This document shows positions 6,172 to 7,362 of a stretch of DNA of 7,362 nucleotides, piece after piece (positions within the stretch are counted from its first letter, which is position 1; each line of letters starts with the position of its first letter). Under the pieces are notes generated by a model. That model ran no database searches and had not been told where the DNA came from. It saw nothing but the letters and a program-made list of their open reading frames with translations. This stretch comes from QHWK01 sp035315685 (GTDB taxonomy: Bacteria > Acidobacteriota > Vicinamibacteria > Vicinamibacterales > CAVVIG01). Made by a program: the position numbers and the translations under genes. The DNA is taken from positions 1 through 7,362 of the forward strand of contig DATFXR010000721.1 in the NCBI GenBank assembly GCA_035315685.1, read 5' to 3'.

Positions 6172-6930
6172 AAGGGTGCACGGCATCACAAGCCTTCCGT
6201 GCTCCTTCGTGCCTTTGCTTACCGTCTTCGCGCCTTTCCTTCCGGTCTTCGCGCCTTTCCTTCCGGCCTTCGCGCCTTTCCTTCCGGCCTTCGCGCCTTT
6301 CCCTCCGGCCTACGCGCCTTTCCTTCCCGCCGTCCGACCTTCCATTTCTGCCTTTCCGCCCTCCTGCCTTTCTGCCTTGCCAGCGCCTGCGCGCTCTCCG
6401 CGTGTACGCGCGCGCAGGCGAAGGTCACGCCTGATCAGCCGCTCGACGTACCGCCGCCGCCGCCGCGGGAAGTCGAGGTCAACGACAGCGAGCCACCGCC
6501 GCCTGTCTCGCTCATAGCTGAACCGGCGCGGAATACGCCGCAGCGGACGCGGCCGGCGACGACGCCGCGTGAGCCGCAACGGACGGAGCCGCCGAAGCCC
6601 GACGCCGCCAAGCCGGAAGCGCCGCCACCTGAACCGCCGAAGCCTGCCGAAGATCTGAGGCCGGCAGCACCGCCGACGACGCTGCAGACGACGCCCGCGA
6701 ATGCGGAAGGTGAGCTGGAGCGGACGATTCGCGCGTCGCTCACGCGCGCCAACGCCGATCTGAACCGGATTGACTACCGTGCGCTCAATAGCGAGGCGCG
6801 GACGCAGTACGACACGGCGAAGCGATTCATCGCACAGGCGGAAGCGGGACTGCACGAAAAGAACCTGCAGTTTGCGAAGAGCGTCGCCGACAAGGCTGCG
6901 ACGATTGCGGCTCAGCTCGCCGGCAGGTAA
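6118..6930 (+). CDS. Proline-rich predicted lipoprotein with repeat-derived N-terminal extension; start uncertain
   Basis: I do not recognise this family. The core starts with a lipoprotein signal, a hydrophobic run LSALLPFCLASACA then lipobox LSAC, with the lipid-bearing Cys coded at 6403-6405. After it comes a Pro-rich linker (about residues 100-190 counted from 6118; PPPPP, PPKP and PPEPPKP clusters), then a helical C-terminal domain (about 197-270; RANADLNRIDYRALNSEA, YDTAKRFIAQAE, FAKSVADKAATIAAQL). A linker plus small helical domain suits a lipoprotein reaching across the periplasm. Problem: no ATG, GTG or TTG is in frame between GTG 6199 and the Cys codon. The open frame from ATG 6118 places 95 residues before the Cys, made mostly of KVGWPEG and LRAFPSG repeats. 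Either an unusual start (for example CTG) is used, or repeat expansion replaced the native start. The last 170 residues are secure; the N-terminus is not. Confidence 0.65.
   Translation: MKGKKVGWPEGKVGWPEGKGARHHKPSVLLRAFAYRLRAFPSGLRAFPSGLRAFPSGLRAFPSGLRAFPSRRPTFHFCLSALLPFCLASACALSACTRAQAKVTPDQPLDVPPPPPREVEVNDSEPPPPVSLIAEPARNTPQRTRPATTPREPQRTEPPKPDAAKPEAPPPEPPKPAEDLRPAAPPTTLQTTPANAEGELERTIRASLTRANADLNRIDYRALNSEARTQYDTAKRFIAQAEAGLHEKNLQFAKSVADKAATIAAQLAGR
6205..6330 (+). repeat. Six tandem 21-bp pyrimidine-rich units
   Basis: Six contiguous 21-bp units start at 6205, 6226, 6247, 6268, 6289 and 6310. The consensus begins CTTCGCGCCTTTCCTTCCGG. Units 3 and 4 are near identical to unit 2, while the first and last have drifted. 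In the frame of the overlapping gene each unit encodes LRAFPSG or a variant (LRAFAYR first, LRAFPSR last), so the number of units can change without a frameshift. Each unit divides into three heptads (CTTCGCG, CCTTTCC, TTCCGGC). There are no unique spacers, so this is not a CRISPR array. Confidence 0.92.
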
Positions 6931-7033
6931 GTCGCTACACACCTCGCACGCGACCGCTGCCCATCCAGACACCGACGATCGGAAGCCCATGCGGCAACAG
7001 GGCGTTTTCCGCGTGTTTCGGTCAGCACGTGCG

Positions 7034-7049
7034 TGGCACCTCACTTGCT
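7034..7049 (+). promoter_or_regulatory. Near-perfect sigma-54 promoter with no visible gene behind it
   Basis: The sequence TGGCACCTCACTTGCT matches TGGCAC-N5-TTGCW at every defined position, with GG (7035-7036) and GC (7047-7048) in the correct spacing. Transcription would start near 7060 and run rightward. The palindrome GCACGTGC (7025-7032) abuts its upstream edge, and an imperfect dyad (GCGGCAAC ... GTTTTCCGC, about 6991-7012) lies further up. No open frame begins convincingly within the next 300 bases, so the product is a small RNA or a long leader. Confidence 0.72.
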
Positions 7050-7278
7050 CTTCGATGCTGCAGCTTCGTTCTCTTCGCGCCCTGCGAGGAGACACACAAC
7101 CTGCCTCAGCATCTGCCTGTGCACGGGGAGGCCGGAACATCGGTCTCCCACCTCGCCTGTTCGCAGTCGTACCACAGAGTACTTTCGGATGTGCTGGAGC
7201 GCGCCTGCTGCGCAGTCACCCCCTTCAACATCTTGCGCGTGACCTAATTAAGAAGCACAATATGTGGTGTTTACACGC

Positions 7279-7307
7279 TTGACAAACATCTGAGCCGAGC
7301 GCATATT
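7279..7307 (+). promoter_or_regulatory. Sigma-70-type promoter reading out of the window
   Basis: A perfect -35 box TTGACA (7279-7284), a 17-base spacer and the -10-like CATATT (7302-7307, four of six matches to TATAAT). The start would be near 7314. It lies in the most AT-rich part of the spacer and points to a gene beginning beyond 7362. Confidence 0.6.
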
Positions 7308-7314
7308 TGTGCGC
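7299..7314. promoter_or_regulatory. Small palindrome over the -10 box, possible operator
   Basis: Perfect 5-bp arms GCGCA (7299-7303) and TGCGC (7310-7314) flank a 6-base centre that contains most of the -10 box. A repressor bound here would block the promoter. This is a short match and could be chance in GC-rich DNA. Confidence 0.35.
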
Positions 7315-7362
7315 CGTAGCGCGGACCGGACTTCCGAGAAAACTCCCAGCTTCTCGCAGCCA

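Larger units (their letters stand above)
6931..7362. other. 432-bp region without a recognisable gene
   Basis: From the lipoprotein stop to the window edge I see no open frame with a credible start, Shine-Dalgarno or known motif on either strand. Short frames of 69-72 codons inside it look like chance. It holds a sigma-54 promoter match (7034-7049), a sigma-70-type promoter (7279-7307), small palindromes (GCACGTGC at 7025-7032; GTGTTTACAC at 7267-7276; GCGCA/TGCGC at 7299-7314) and an AT-richer patch around 7243-7310. It may be a long regulatory leader of a gene beyond the window, or it may encode a small RNA. Confidence 0.6.

Noticed and set aside
6205..6330. CRISPR-like array
   Set aside because: The units are contiguous 21-bp tandem copies with no unique spacers and no cas genes nearby.
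6310..7140. 276-codon minus-strand frame over the lipoprotein and the following spacer
   Set aside because: It is extremely arginine-rich, overlaps the repeat and the lipoprotein core antisense, and lacks a Shine-Dalgarno or recognisable motif.
7029..7247. Short open frames of 69-72 codons after the sigma-54 promoter
   Set aside because: They begin before or at the predicted transcription start, have no ribosome-binding site, overlap one another in different frames and show no recognisable composition or motif.

Overview
The window is GC-rich, densely coded DNA from a diderm bacterium. The partial Omp85 barrel, the SurA-like chaperone domain, the predicted lipoprotein and the sigma-54 regulation all point that way. 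The protein style (for example a CPBP peptidase with the GGVREEIQRAF motif) and the spacers packed with short low-complexity repeats suggest Acidobacteriota, perhaps Vicinamibacteria. That placement is inference from memory of such genomes, not a measured result. No phage, transposase, CRISPR, tRNA or rRNA sequence was seen.

Layout. (1) 1-856, plus strand: the last strands of a BamA/TamA-type outer-membrane protein, then a secreted SurA_N-domain protein without a PPIase domain; this is an envelope-biogenesis pair. (2) 979-2550, minus strand: a CPBP-type intramembrane peptidase and, upstream of it, an exported glycine-zipper protein. (3) 2688-6051, plus strand: an NtrC-type sigma-54 response regulator followed by its probable partner, a membrane histidine kinase (Cache-like sensor, HAMP, PAS, HisKA, HATPase). 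(4) 6118-6930, plus strand: a proline-rich predicted lipoprotein whose 5' end is made of in-frame 21-bp repeats. (5) 6931-7362: no recognisable gene, but a near-perfect sigma-54 promoter at 7034-7049 and a sigma-70-type promoter at 7279-7307 that reads out of the window.

How it may work together. The response regulator carries every residue needed to open sigma-54 promoters. The window holds two intergenic -24/-12 matches. One faces the glycine-zipper gene, which is divergent from the regulator. The other lies downstream of the lipoprotein. A local sigma-54 envelope regulon (regulator, kinase, glycine-zipper protein, perhaps the CPBP peptidase, and an unknown transcript at 7060 onward) is a testable inference.

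The most unusual structural signal is in the spacers. Four of them (873-980, 1694-1791, 4111-4189, 6063-6330) consist of two inverted arms built from short-period repeats with 7-bp or 21-bp register but unrelated sequences. Several run into coding sequence: they supply the stop codon region and the N-terminus of the CPBP gene and the apparent N-terminus of the lipoprotein.
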